Shown here piece after piece: positions 33,507 through 42,700 of a DNA stretch of 64,000 nt. The stretch comes from Nonomuraea sp. NBC_00507 (GTDB lineage: Bacteria > Actinomycetota > Actinomycetes > Streptosporangiales > Streptosporangiaceae), in assembly GCF_036013525.1 (NCBI RefSeq), contig NZ_CP107853.1, positions 2,480,001 through 2,544,000 of the forward strand, written 5' to 3'. The first letter of the stretch is position 1, and every line of letters begins with the position of its first letter. The notes below the pieces were generated by a model, which was not told where the DNA came from, made no database searches, and saw only the letters and a program-made list of their open reading frames with translations. The position numbers and the translations under genes were made by a program.

Positions 33507-33565
33507 GGACTTCCTCTCTGAACCGGGTAATCACTCATACTGTAGGCCACCCCGGATCGGAGGGA

Positions 33566-33577
33566 TTAACCGATTAA
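33566..33577. promoter_or_regulatory. Operator-like TTAACCGATTAA upstream of the LacI gene
   Basis: The site has TTAA arms and a central CG, as LacI-family sites do, and lies 60-72 bases upstream of the LacI start, overlapping the TusA-like stop codon. A similar palindrome, TAACCGGTTA, occurs at 45915-45924 between two convergent genes. Confidence 0.4.
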
Positions 33578-33843
33578 GCCACGTGCCAAGGTCTCGCGTC
33601 CTCGGTCTCCTGAGCGGCCCCGGCCACGCGCAACGCGTACGTGGGGCGCTCGGCGCCCTCCACCGGCCCCAGATACGTGTGCCCGGTCAGGTGGCACCAG
33701 GCCGGCAGGTCCACGGGTGCGGCCGGGTCGATGGCGATCAGGTGGATGACCGCACCGGGACCGGCTCGGCGCACGTGGCCGCGCAGCTCGATGAGCAGCT
33801 GAACGCACAGCTTGTCGCCGCCGTCCACAACGAGATCAGGCAT
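33574..33843 (-). CDS. TusA-like sulfurtransferase-fold protein
   Basis: 89 residues from ATG 33843 (MPDLVVDGGDKLCVQLLIEL), AGG five bases upstream. The SirA/TusA pattern is clear: Asp-Gly then the Cys13 position (KLCVQLL), PGAVIHLIAIDPAAPVDLPAWCHLTGHTYL. In TusA the conserved Cys carries sulfur; here it is present, and a second Cys sits in PAWC. It may relay sulfur, or act as a small structural protein. It lies between two LacI genes, and a link to sugar use is unlikely by function. Confidence 0.75.
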   Translation of the reverse strand: MPDLVVDGGDKLCVQLLIELRGHVRRAGPGAVIHLIAIDPAAPVDLPAWCHLTGHTYLGPVEGAERPTYALRVAGAAQETEDARPWHVA

Positions 33844-33907
33844 ATGCCTAGGAAACCACCCCGGCAGAGCGATCCCGCACGCGGTCACCACGCGCTCAAG
33901 GTGACGA

Positions 33908-34921
33908 TCAGGAGACGCCGGGCGGGGAGGTGGAGTCACGGATGACCAGCTGGCAGGGCATCTTGTGCACGCCGGGCGTCGCCTTGCCGTCGATGGCCGC
34001 GAACAGGTGCTGGGCCGCCGTCCTGCCGAGCAGCTCCAGGTTCATGTCCACGGTCGTCAGCGCCGGCCGGGTCTCGGTGGACAGCACCTCCCAGTTGTCG
34101 TAGCCGACCACCGCGATGTCGTCGGGCACCCGCCGCCCCCGCTCCCGCGCCGTCTCCACGAACCCGGCCGCGACCTGGTCGCTGCCGCAGAAGACGGCGT
34201 CGATCTCGGGCTCGGCCATGAGCAGCATCTCGGCCGCGTGCCGCCCCCACCGCTGCGACCACGGCCCCGACAACGTCTGGCCGACCTGCTCGAGACCGGC
34301 CTCGGCGAGCGCCAGGCGCAGCCCTTCCTCGCGGTCTCGCGCGGCCTTGTAGTGGCTAGGCCCCGTGATGTGCGCGATCTTGCGGCGTCCCAAGGCCAGC
34401 AGGTGTTTGACGGCCATGGCCGCGGCCCCCACGTCGTCCGGCACGAACGACACGTCGCCGGGATCCTCGGAGGGCCCGTACGCGTACACGACCGGCACCG
34501 GCAGATCCTTGCTCACCGACGGCCGCGGGTTGGTGCTCTCGCCCACCACGATCAGCCCGTCCACCCGGCGCGACAACAGCGCCCGCAGATGATGCTGCTC
34601 CCTGATCGCGTCGCCGCGCGCGTCGCACAGCAGCACGGCCATCTCGCCGGCCCCGAACGCGTTCTCCGCGCCGAGCAGCACCGGGATGCCGAACCGGCCG
34701 ACGCTGTCGGAGGTCAGCAGGCCCACGGTGCGGGTCTGGCCCGACAGCAGTCCCCTGGCCAGAGCGTTCGGCTGGAAGGAGAGCTCCGCCGCGGCGGCCA
34801 GCACGCGCTCGCGCGTGGCCGCGCGCACATCCTGGCGCCCGTTGAGCGCCTTGGACGCCGTGGCGATCGACACCCCCGCCAGCGAGGCCACATCACTGAT
34901 GGTCGCCCGCCTAGTCGCCAT
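33908..34921 (-). CDS. LacI-family regulator of the beta-L-arabinoside operon
   Basis: 337 residues from ATG 34921 (MATRRATISDVASLAGVSI). Helix-turn-helix 6-27, hinge 50-60 (NALARGLLSGQTRTVGLL), then the periplasmic-binding domain with VFCGSDQVAAGFVETARERG and VVGYDNWEVLSTETRPALTTVDM. It diverges from the ABC importer operon with 111 bases between, and the sites CGAAACCCTTTTCG and GTTTCCGAAAAC lie there, so it is the likely local repressor released by an arabinoside. Confidence 0.93.
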   Translation of the reverse strand: MATRRATISDVASLAGVSIATASKALNGRQDVRAATRERVLAAAAELSFQPNALARGLLSGQTRTVGLLTSDSVGRFGIPVLLGAENAFGAGEMAVLLCDARGDAIREQHHLRALLSRRVDGLIVVGESTNPRPSVSKDLPVPVVYAYGPSEDPGDVSFVPDDVGAAAMAVKHLLALGRRKIAHITGPSHYKAARDREEGLRLALAEAGLEQVGQTLSGPWSQRWGRHAAEMLLMAEPEIDAVFCGSDQVAAGFVETARERGRRVPDDIAVVGYDNWEVLSTETRPALTTVDMNLELLGRTAAQHLFAAIDGKATPGVHKMPCQLVIRDSTSPPGVS

Positions 34922-34925
34922 TCTT

Positions 34926-34939
34926 CGAAACCCTTTTCG
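34926..34939. promoter_or_regulatory. LacI-type operator CGAAA-CCCT-TTTCG
   Basis: Perfect 5-bp arms next to the divergent LacI start. It is related to the site at 35000-35011 by the GAAA/TTTC pattern. Confidence 0.6.
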
Positions 34940-34973
34940 GTCGCCTGTGAACTGCATAGAACCCTAACACCCA

Positions 34974-35011
34974 TTGACAGTGAGACAGGTTTCTTCTACG
35001 TTTCCGAAAAC
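34974..35011 (+). promoter_or_regulatory. Promoter of the beta-L-arabinoside operon with overlapping operator
   Basis: TTGACA (34974-34979), 17-base spacer, TACGTT (34997-35002). The near-palindrome GTTTCCGAAAAC (35000-35011) overlaps the -10 box, so a bound repressor would block RNA polymerase. Confidence 0.75.
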
Positions 35012-35032
35012 CTTTAAGTCCAGGAGCACATC

Positions 35033-36313
35033 ATGAGACGAAGGCTGGCCGGGATCTCCCTCCTCGGTGTGTTAGCGCTCACAGCAGCGGCCTGCGGCAG
35101 CAGCGGCGGAGGCGGCGGTGGTGGGGGCAGCACGCAAGCAGCGGACAGTCCCGTGACGATCACGATGTGGACCCGCGCCGCCACGCAGGCGCAGAGCGAG
35201 CGGCTGGTCCAGGAGTACAACAAGACCCACAAGAACCAGGTGAAGCTCACCGTCATCCCCACGGACAACTACCAGCCGCGCATCGCCGCCGCGGCCGGCG
35301 CCAAGCAGTTGCCCGACGTGTTCGCGGCCGACGTCATCTTCGTCCCGAACTACACCTCCCAGGGCCTGTTCATGGACATCACGGACAGGGTCTCCGCGCT
35401 ACCGTACAAGGCCGGGCTCGCACCCTCGCATATGAAGCTCGGCACGCTCGACGGCAAGATGTACACCCTGCCGCACACCCTCGACCTGTCGGTCTGGTTC
35501 TGGAACAAGGACCTGTACCAGAAGGCCGGGCTCGACCCCGAGCAGGGCCCGAAGACGCTGAAGGAGTTCGCTCAGCACGCCACCACCATCCAGGAGAAGC
35601 TGGGCAAGGACGGCAAGGTCCACGGCACGTTCTTCGGCGGCAACTGCGGCGGCTGCTACGTCTTCACGTTCTGGCCGTCCGTCTGGGCGGCCGGCGGCCA
35701 GATCATGAACCCCGACGGCACGCAGTCGCTCAACGACCAGCCCGCGATGACCGACGTCTTCAAGATCTACCGCGAGCTGTACGAGAAGAAGGCCACCGGC
35801 CCGACGACCAAGGAGGAGCAGGGCCCGACCTGGACCGGCTTCTTCCCCAAGGGCGAGATCGGCGTCATGCCGATGCCCTCGACCACGCTCGGCCAGATGC
35901 CCAAGGACATGAAGATCGGCGTCACCCCGATCGCCGGCCCCGACGGCGGCGAGTCGACGTTCGTCGGCGGCGACTCCATCGGCATCTCCTCCACCAGCAA
36001 GAACGCCGACGCCGCGTGGGAGTTCCTGTCCTGGACGGTCTCCGACCAGGCCCAGGTCGAGGTCATGGCCAAGAACAAGGACGTGCTCGCCCGCACCGAC
36101 CTGGCCGGCAACAAGTACTCGGCCGAGGACCCGCGCGTGGTGATGATCAACTCGCTGGTGGCCAAGGGCCAGACCCCGTTCGCCCTGCGCTTCGGGCAGA
36201 CGTTCAACGACCCGCAGGGCCCGTGGCTGCGCTTCGCCCGCGAGGCCGTGTTCGGTGACACGTCTAAGCTCCCGCAGCTCAACACCGAGATCACGAAGTC
36301 GCTGCAACAATGA
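35033..36313 (+). CDS. ABC sugar-binding lipoprotein
   Basis: 426 residues. Lipobox LTAAAC with Cys21 after a short signal peptide, followed by a Gly/Ser linker and a type-1 extracellular solute-binding domain (TITMWTRAATQAQSERLVQEYN, then FGGNCGGCYVFTFWPSVWAAGG). It should capture an oligosaccharide outside the membrane for the following permeases. The signal peptide contains a TTA Leu codon (codon 14), rare in such genomes. It overlaps the first permease gene by four bases. Confidence 0.93.
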   Translation: MRRRLAGISLLGVLALTAAACGSSGGGGGGGGSTQAADSPVTITMWTRAATQAQSERLVQEYNKTHKNQVKLTVIPTDNYQPRIAAAAGAKQLPDVFAADVIFVPNYTSQGLFMDITDRVSALPYKAGLAPSHMKLGTLDGKMYTLPHTLDLSVWFWNKDLYQKAGLDPEQGPKTLKEFAQHATTIQEKLGKDGKVHGTFFGGNCGGCYVFTFWPSVWAAGGQIMNPDGTQSLNDQPAMTDVFKIYRELYEKKATGPTTKEEQGPTWTGFFPKGEIGVMPMPSTTLGQMPKDMKIGVTPIAGPDGGESTFVGGDSIGISSTSKNADAAWEFLSWTVSDQAQVEVMAKNKDVLARTDLAGNKYSAEDPRVVMINSLVAKGQTPFALRFGQTFNDPQGPWLRFAREAVFGDTSKLPQLNTEITKSLQQ

Positions 36314-37224
36314 CCTTGACGATCACGCGATCCGGGCGGCGGCCGGCACACTCCGCGCCGTCCGCCCGGTGGCGGAGCAGGAAAGTCCAGGGCTGGCTGT
36401 ACGCGGCGCCGACGGCCGTCATCGTGGGCGTGCTCTTCATCGCGCCCCTGGCGCTGGTCGTCTGGATGTCGCTCAACCGCTGGCCCCTGCTCGGCCAGGC
36501 CACGTTCAACGCCCCCACGAACTACACCAAGATCGCCGACAATCCGCTCTTCGTGGACGCGGTGCTCTTCACCCTCAAGTACACCGCCATCACCACCGTC
36601 CTGCTGTCGGCGGTGGCGCTGGGCCTGGCCCTGCTGGTGCAGGACCGCAAGCCGGGCATCGCGTTCTTCAGGACGGCGTTCTTCCTGCCCGGCGCGGTCG
36701 GCTTCGCCGCGGCCGGGCTGCTGTTCTACGGCATGCTGAACAACGACTTCGGCCCCATCGACCCCATGCTCCAGTCGCTGGGCATCACCGACGAGCCCGT
36801 GAAGTGGATCGGTACGCCCAACATGGCGCTGTTCTCCACGATCACGCTGGTGATCTGGCGCTTCGCCGGGTTCAACATGCTCATCCTGCTGACCGGCCTG
36901 CAGGCCATCCCGACCGAGGTGTACGAGGCCGCGCGCAGCGACGGCGCCAACCGCTGGCAGGTCTTCACCAAGATCACGCTGCCGCTGCTGCGCCCGACGC
37001 TGGCGCTGATGCTCATCCTCAGCGTCACGGGCTCGCTGCTGGCCTTCGACCAGTTCTTCGTCTTCACCAACGGCGGCCCGGACAACAGCACGGTGTCCAT
37101 GGTCATGGTCGTCTACCGAGACGCGTTCTTCCGTTTCGACCTCGGCGGCGCCGCGGCGCTGTCGGTCGTGCTGCTCGTGGCCCTCGTCGGGCTCAACACG
37201 GTGATGATGCGGAGGCTGCGATGA
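36310..37224 (+). CDS. ABC sugar permease, MalF-like
   Basis: 304 residues with six helices. The inner-membrane component loop EAARSDGANRWQVFTKITLPLLRPT is the EAA motif that binds the ATPase. The starting segment RSRKVQGWLYAAPTAVIVGVLFIAP is typical for carbohydrate permeases of the CUT1 class. It is coupled to both neighbours by ATGA overlaps. Confidence 0.93.
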   Translation: MTLTITRSGRRPAHSAPSARWRSRKVQGWLYAAPTAVIVGVLFIAPLALVVWMSLNRWPLLGQATFNAPTNYTKIADNPLFVDAVLFTLKYTAITTVLLSAVALGLALLVQDRKPGIAFFRTAFFLPGAVGFAAAGLLFYGMLNNDFGPIDPMLQSLGITDEPVKWIGTPNMALFSTITLVIWRFAGFNMLILLTGLQAIPTEVYEAARSDGANRWQVFTKITLPLLRPTLALMLILSVTGSLLAFDQFFVFTNGGPDNSTVSMVMVVYRDAFFRFDLGGAAALSVVLLVALVGLNTVMMRRLR

Positions 37225-37985
37225 GCCGTTACCTCACGCTGTCCGCCCTGGCGGTGCTGTTCCTGTTCCCGCTGGTGTGGAGCGGCTACGCCTCGCTGGA
37301 GGAGCCGTCCAACTACCTGGAGATGGCCGGCTTCGGCGAGGGGCTGGGCACGTACTCGACCAACAGCGTGCTGGTCTCCGGCATGACCGTGGCGGGCACG
37401 CTGATCGTCTCGGCGCTCGGCGGCTACGGCTTCGCCCGCTTCGACTTTCCTGGCAAGAACCTGCTGTTCCTCGCCACGCTGGCGATCCTCATGGTGCCGT
37501 ACGCGACGATCCTCATCCCGCTCTACGTGCTGCTCGGCTACATCGGGCTGCAGAACTCGCTGGTCGGGTTGTCGCTGGTATTCGTGATGTTCCAGCTGCC
37601 GTTCGCGCTGTTCATGATGCGCAACGCGTTCGAGGCGCTGCCGCGCGAGCTGGAGGAGGCGGCGCTGGTGGACGGGTGCGGCACCTTCCGCGCCTTCACC
37701 AGGATCCTGCTGCACGCCGTGCGGCCGGCGCTGATCACGGTGGGCCTGTTCGCGTTCCTCGCCTCGTGGAACGACTTCTTCGCCCCGCTCATCCTGCTCA
37801 ACGACGGCGCCTCGTTCACCCTGCCGGTGGCCGTGGTCAGCATGACGCAGCAGACGTTCGGCGCGGTCGACTACGGCATGCTCCAGGCCGGCGTCATGGT
37901 CATGGCCTTCCCCTGTCTCATCCTCTTCATCGTGTTGCAGCGCCACTACGTGCGCGGATTCATGTCAGGAGCTCTGCGTGGCTAA
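37221..37985 (+). CDS. ABC sugar permease, MalG-like
   Basis: 254 residues from ATG 37221. EAA motif: LEEAALVDGCGTFRAFTRILLH, helices from SRYLTLSALAVLFLFPLVWSG on, ending VLQRHYVRGFMSGALRG, the usual C-terminus of MalG-like proteins. The operon lacks an ATP-binding subunit; in actinomycetes a shared MsiK-like ATPase often serves several such importers, which is the likely case here. It overlaps GH127 by eight bases. Confidence 0.93.
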   Translation: MSRYLTLSALAVLFLFPLVWSGYASLEEPSNYLEMAGFGEGLGTYSTNSVLVSGMTVAGTLIVSALGGYGFARFDFPGKNLLFLATLAILMVPYATILIPLYVLLGYIGLQNSLVGLSLVFVMFQLPFALFMMRNAFEALPRELEEAALVDGCGTFRAFTRILLHAVRPALITVGLFAFLASWNDFFAPLILLNDGASFTLPVAVVSMTQQTFGAVDYGMLQAGVMVMAFPCLILFIVLQRHYVRGFMSGALRG

Positions 37986-39774
37986 CCCCGTCCTGCCCTC
38001 ATCGGGCGTTCTGTCCCCTCTAGGCCTCGACGCGGTACGCCTCTCGCCCGGTTTCTGGGGCGACCGGGTGGCGCTCAACCGCGAGGTCACCATCGCCCAC
38101 TGCCAGGAATGGGAAGAACGCGAAGGCTGGATCGGCAACTTCCGGGGGGAACGTCCCCGGAGGGGCAGGGAGTTCAGCGACTCCGAGATCTACAAGCTCC
38201 TGGAGGCCATGGCCTGGGCCGACCACCCGGGGCTGCCCGAGCTGGCCGAGACCGTGGCCCAGGCCCAGGAGGGCGACGGCTACATCAACACCCGCTGGTC
38301 CGGCAGCCGGTACACCGACTTCGAGTGGGGGCACGAGCTCTACTGCTACGGCCACCTCATCCAGGCCGGGGTCGCCAGGCTGCGCATGCACGGCGAGGAC
38401 CGGCTCACGCAGGTGGCGGTGCGGGCCGCCGACCACGTCTGCCGGCGCTTCATGGAGGGCACGGAGACCTGCGGCCACCCCGTGATCGAGATGGCGCTGG
38501 TCGAGCTCTACCGCGTGACCGGGACGGAGCGGTATCTGGAAATGGCCAAGCGCTTCGTCGAGCGGCGCGGCCTGCCGGCGCTCGCCGAGGTGCACTTCGG
38601 TCGCGGCTACTTCCAGGACGACGTGCCGGTCCGTCAGGCGCAGGTGTTCCGCGGGCATGCTGTGCGGGCGCTCTATCTCGCCTCCGGCGTGGTGGACGTC
38701 GCCGTCGAGACCGGCGATGAGGAGTTGCTGAAGGCGGTCGAGGCGCAGTGGGAGCGCACGGTCGCCCGGCGCACGCACCTGACCGGCGGCATGGGCTCGC
38801 GGCACATCGACGAGTCGTTCGGCGACGACTACGAGCTGCCGCCGGACCGCGCCTACAACGAGACCTGCGCGAGCATCGCCTCCATCATGCTGGCGCACCG
38901 GCTGCTGCTGGCCACCGGCGACGTCCGCTACGCCGACCTGGCCGAGCGGACCCTGTACAACATGCTCGCCACCGGGGTCGCGCTGGACGGCCGGTCGTTC
39001 TTCTACGCCAACCCGCTGCAGGTACGGGTGCCCGCCGTGCCGCTCGAAGGCGTCAACCACGCCGCCGAGGGCGGGTTGCGTTCGCCCTGGTTCGACGTGT
39101 CTTGCTGCCCGAACAACATCGCCCGCACGCTGGCCTCGCTGCCCGCCTACATGGCCACGACCGCGGCGGACGGTCTGCAGATCCACCACTTCACGCCGTC
39201 GGAGATGCGGCACGGCGACCTGGCGGTGCGGGTGGAGACCGGATACCCGTGGGACGGCACGGTGACGGTCCGGGTGCTGGAGGACGGTGACGGGCGCATC
39301 AAGCTGCGCGTCCCCGCCTGGGCCTCGGACGCGACGCTCGCGCACGGAGGGACTGTCCGTGCGGTGACCCCGGGATACGCGGTCGCCGACGGGCCGTGGC
39401 GGGCGGGTGACGAGCTCCGGCTGGAGCTGGCGATGTCGCCGCGGTGGACCTTCCCCAACAGCAAGATCGACGCGCTTCGGGGGTGCGCGGCGGTCGAGCG
39501 GGGGCCGCTCGTTTACTGCGCGGAGTCGGTGGGCGACGAGCCGCCGCTCGCCGATCTGGCCGTGCGGGTCGAGCCGCCCGTGGAGCACGAGACGGACGGC
39601 GTGGTCCAGCTGGAGGTCGGGGCATCGCTCGGCGACAGCGACGGCGACGGCTGGCCGTATTCGGCTTCGCAGAACGGCCGCGTGGACGCCTCGGACGCGC
39701 GGCTGCGGCTCATCCCTTACCACCGGTGGGGCAACCGGGGTCCCGCGACCATGCGTGTCTGGCTGCCGATCTGA
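37978..39774 (+). CDS. Beta-L-arabinofuranosidase, GH127
   Basis: 598 residues with no signal peptide, so cytoplasmic. The Zn site and nucleophile of HypBA1-type enzymes are all visible at the correct spacing: Glu279 (HIDESFG, acid/base), Glu295 and Cys297 (AYNETCAS), Cys376 (nucleophile) and Cys377 (SCCPNN). The start is GTG 37978 with AGGAG seven bases upstream. It should release L-arabinofuranose from the beta-linked oligosaccharides brought in by the ABC importer. The N-terminal LSPGFWGDRVALNREVTI is typical of the family. Confidence 0.95.
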   Translation: MANPVLPSSGVLSPLGLDAVRLSPGFWGDRVALNREVTIAHCQEWEEREGWIGNFRGERPRRGREFSDSEIYKLLEAMAWADHPGLPELAETVAQAQEGDGYINTRWSGSRYTDFEWGHELYCYGHLIQAGVARLRMHGEDRLTQVAVRAADHVCRRFMEGTETCGHPVIEMALVELYRVTGTERYLEMAKRFVERRGLPALAEVHFGRGYFQDDVPVRQAQVFRGHAVRALYLASGVVDVAVETGDEELLKAVEAQWERTVARRTHLTGGMGSRHIDESFGDDYELPPDRAYNETCASIASIMLAHRLLLATGDVRYADLAERTLYNMLATGVALDGRSFFYANPLQVRVPAVPLEGVNHAAEGGLRSPWFDVSCCPNNIARTLASLPAYMATTAADGLQIHHFTPSEMRHGDLAVRVETGYPWDGTVTVRVLEDGDGRIKLRVPAWASDATLAHGGTVRAVTPGYAVADGPWRAGDELRLELAMSPRWTFPNSKIDALRGCAAVERGPLVYCAESVGDEPPLADLAVRVEPPVEHETDGVVQLEVGASLGDSDGDGWPYSASQNGRVDASDARLRLIPYHRWGNRGPATMRVWLPI

Positions 39775-39792
39775 ACCCTCTGGAGAATGCCC

Positions 39793-42700
39793 ATGCGTTT
39801 CTTGGCCGTGTTAGCGCTCACAGCCTCTCTTGTCGCGTTACCGACCTCGGCGGTCGCGGTGGATGACCTCGGGATGCCGGTGTTCACGGGTGCCGACCCC
39901 GTGCCCGACGAGCCGGTCGGCTACCACCCGCGCAAGATGATGGAGGAGATCTACAAGAAGGAGAAGGGCGGCGACTCGTACTGGATCGACCGCATGCTGG
40001 CCCGGCCGGGCGACGACCCGGCCGGCCCGTGGTTGATGTCGCGCGGGCGGGCGCTGTTCATGAAGGAGCACGACCCCCGCAAGATCGGGTTCGGCGGGTA
40101 CGTCGCGTACTGGGAGAGCATCGACAACCGGGACGCGTACACGATCTCGCTCGGCGGCACCCTCACCGAGGACGTGTCGAAGCGGCTGCAGATGCCCAGC
40201 CACTGGACCGGCCAGTACACCGGGGACGGGCTGTCGGTCGGCGTGAAGAAGTTCATCACGCACGAGAACGTGGCCGTGACGACCCTGGAGATCACCAACA
40301 CGGGGTCGGCGGCGAAGTCGGTCCCGATCACGGTGACCTCGCCCTACACCAGGACGGCCGACGGCGATCGCGAGCTGACCGGCGCCGTGTTCGCCAAGAA
40401 CAGGCTGACCACGATCTTCCCCAGGCTCAGCGGTGACGGGCTCAAGGTCGACGACGGCACGCTCAAGGGCGCCGTCACGGTCGAGCCGGGCAAGACGGTG
40501 CGCACCAAGGTCCAGATGGGCTTCGTCACCGAGGAGCTCGCCGGGTCGCGCGCCGAGTACGACGGCTACAAGGGCCGCTCGCCGGAGCAGGCGCTGCGGC
40601 GCCAGCTGCAGGACTACAACGCCTGGTGGGCGGACAACGTCCCCTACACCGACGTGCCCGACGAGAACATCAAGAAGTTCATCTACTACCGCTGGTGGCT
40701 GATGCGCTTCAACTTCCTCGACGCCGACATCCCCGGGAACGACTACCAGTTCCCGACGTCGGTGGAGGGCGCGCTGGGCTACAACAACGCGATCGTGCTG
40801 ACCGTGCCGATGTTCGTGCAGGACCTGAAATACCTGCGCAACCCGATCTACTCGTACGGGCCGTGGGTGTCGGCGGGCGAGGTGTCGCGCAACTCCAAGT
40901 ACACCGACAACCCGGGCGACCCGGAGAACTGGTCGAACAGCTACACGCAGTACATCTCGGCGGCGGCGCTGGAGAGCTACCAGATCCACGGCGGGCAGCC
41001 GCAAATCCTGCGGAACCTGGCCCGGTATGCCGAGAAGGACGTCTACGGGCAGCTCAACGCCTACGACTCCAACAAGAACGGCGTCATCGAGTACGACTGG
41101 GAGGCCATGACCGGCAACGACGCCGACGCGGTGTCGTTCCACTACTACGACCGGGCGAACGAGCGGCTCGAAGGCGCCTACGTCTACGCCAACGCGATGG
41201 CGGCGGCGCAGGCGTACGAGCTGTCGGGCGACCAGGCGAAGGCCACCGAGATGCGCGGCGTGGCCGACAAGGTCAAGAACGGCATCCTCACCCTGCTCTG
41301 GGACGAGCAGAACAAGTTGTTCAAGCACCGCGACCTGCAGACCGGCAACCTGATCCCGTGGAAGGAGTCGAACAACTACATCCCGTACGCGACCGGCATG
41401 GTGCCCACCGATGATCCGAAATATCGGGAGGCGCTGCGGTTGTGGGCCGACCCGGCGGAGTATCCGATCTTCCCGGCGTACACCGCCAACCAGAAGGACA
41501 AGGCCGAGGCGGCCGAGGCGGGGAACCCGGGCTCGAACAACTTCTCGCAGATCAACTCGACCCGTAACTTCGCCTTCTTCGGCAAGGCGCTGCGGGAGTA
41601 CCAGACGCCGTACATCACGGCCGACCAGTACAAGCAGCTGCTCTACTGGAACGCCTGGTCGCAGTACGTCGGCGGGGACACCCGCTACCCCGACGCCAAC
41701 GAGTTCTGGGCCGACTGGAACAAGACCACCAAGACCATCGGCTATCGCTCCTGGATCCACCACACGATCCTGGGCAGCAGCAACTGGACGGTGATCGAGG
41801 ACGTCATGGGCCTGCGCCCGCGCTCGGACGGCAAGGTCGAGTTGTGGCCGGTGGACATCGGCTGGGACCACTTCACCGTCAACGGCATCAACTACCGCGG
41901 CAGCGACCTCACCATCGTGTGGGACAAGCCCGGCGACGGCAAGACGCACTACGCCGGCGTGCCCGAGGGGTACTCGATCCTCATCGACGGCAAGCGCAAG
42001 GTCACGCTCTCCGGTCTCGCGCACGCGGTGTGGGACCCGGCGACCGGCAAGGTCGAAGGCGGCACCGTGGTGTATGCCGAGAAGGCCGCCTCGATGAAGG
42101 CCCCCGCCCAGGTCGAGCTCGAGGGCGACCGGGTCGAGGACCTGTTCCAGAAGGCCGGCGTGGACCTGCGCTCCACCCGCCCGAACCTGGTCAAGTCCGC
42201 CACCGCCTCCCACGGCGACCCGGCCGGCGCGGTGGACGGGTTCACGATCAACGAGCCGTACTGGGGCAGCAAGGGCTCCGGCAAGACCCAGGACTGGCTG
42301 GAGGTCGACCTCGGCTCGGCCCAGAAGGTCGACCAGGTCAAGCTGTACTTCTCCAACGACCGCAAGGCGGCCGGGTACAGCGAGCCCGCCTTCTACTCGG
42401 TGCAGTATCAGGACGGCGACACCTGGAAGGACGTGCCGGGGCAGGCCAGGAAACCGGTCTATCCGCGGGCCAACCTCAACGAGGTCCGCTTCCCGGCCAT
42501 CACCGCGCAGAAGCTGCGTGTCCTGGTCACCCACCGGCCCGGGTACTCCACCGGCCTGAAGGAGATCCAGGCGTACCAGAGGGGCGCCGACGCGGGGACG
42601 GTCACCAACCGGGCCCCGTACGTGGCGGCCGTGGTCGATCCGGCCTTCAGCCGCCCCGGCCAGGTCAGGATCGACGCGGTGGCCAAGGACGACGCGCTGC

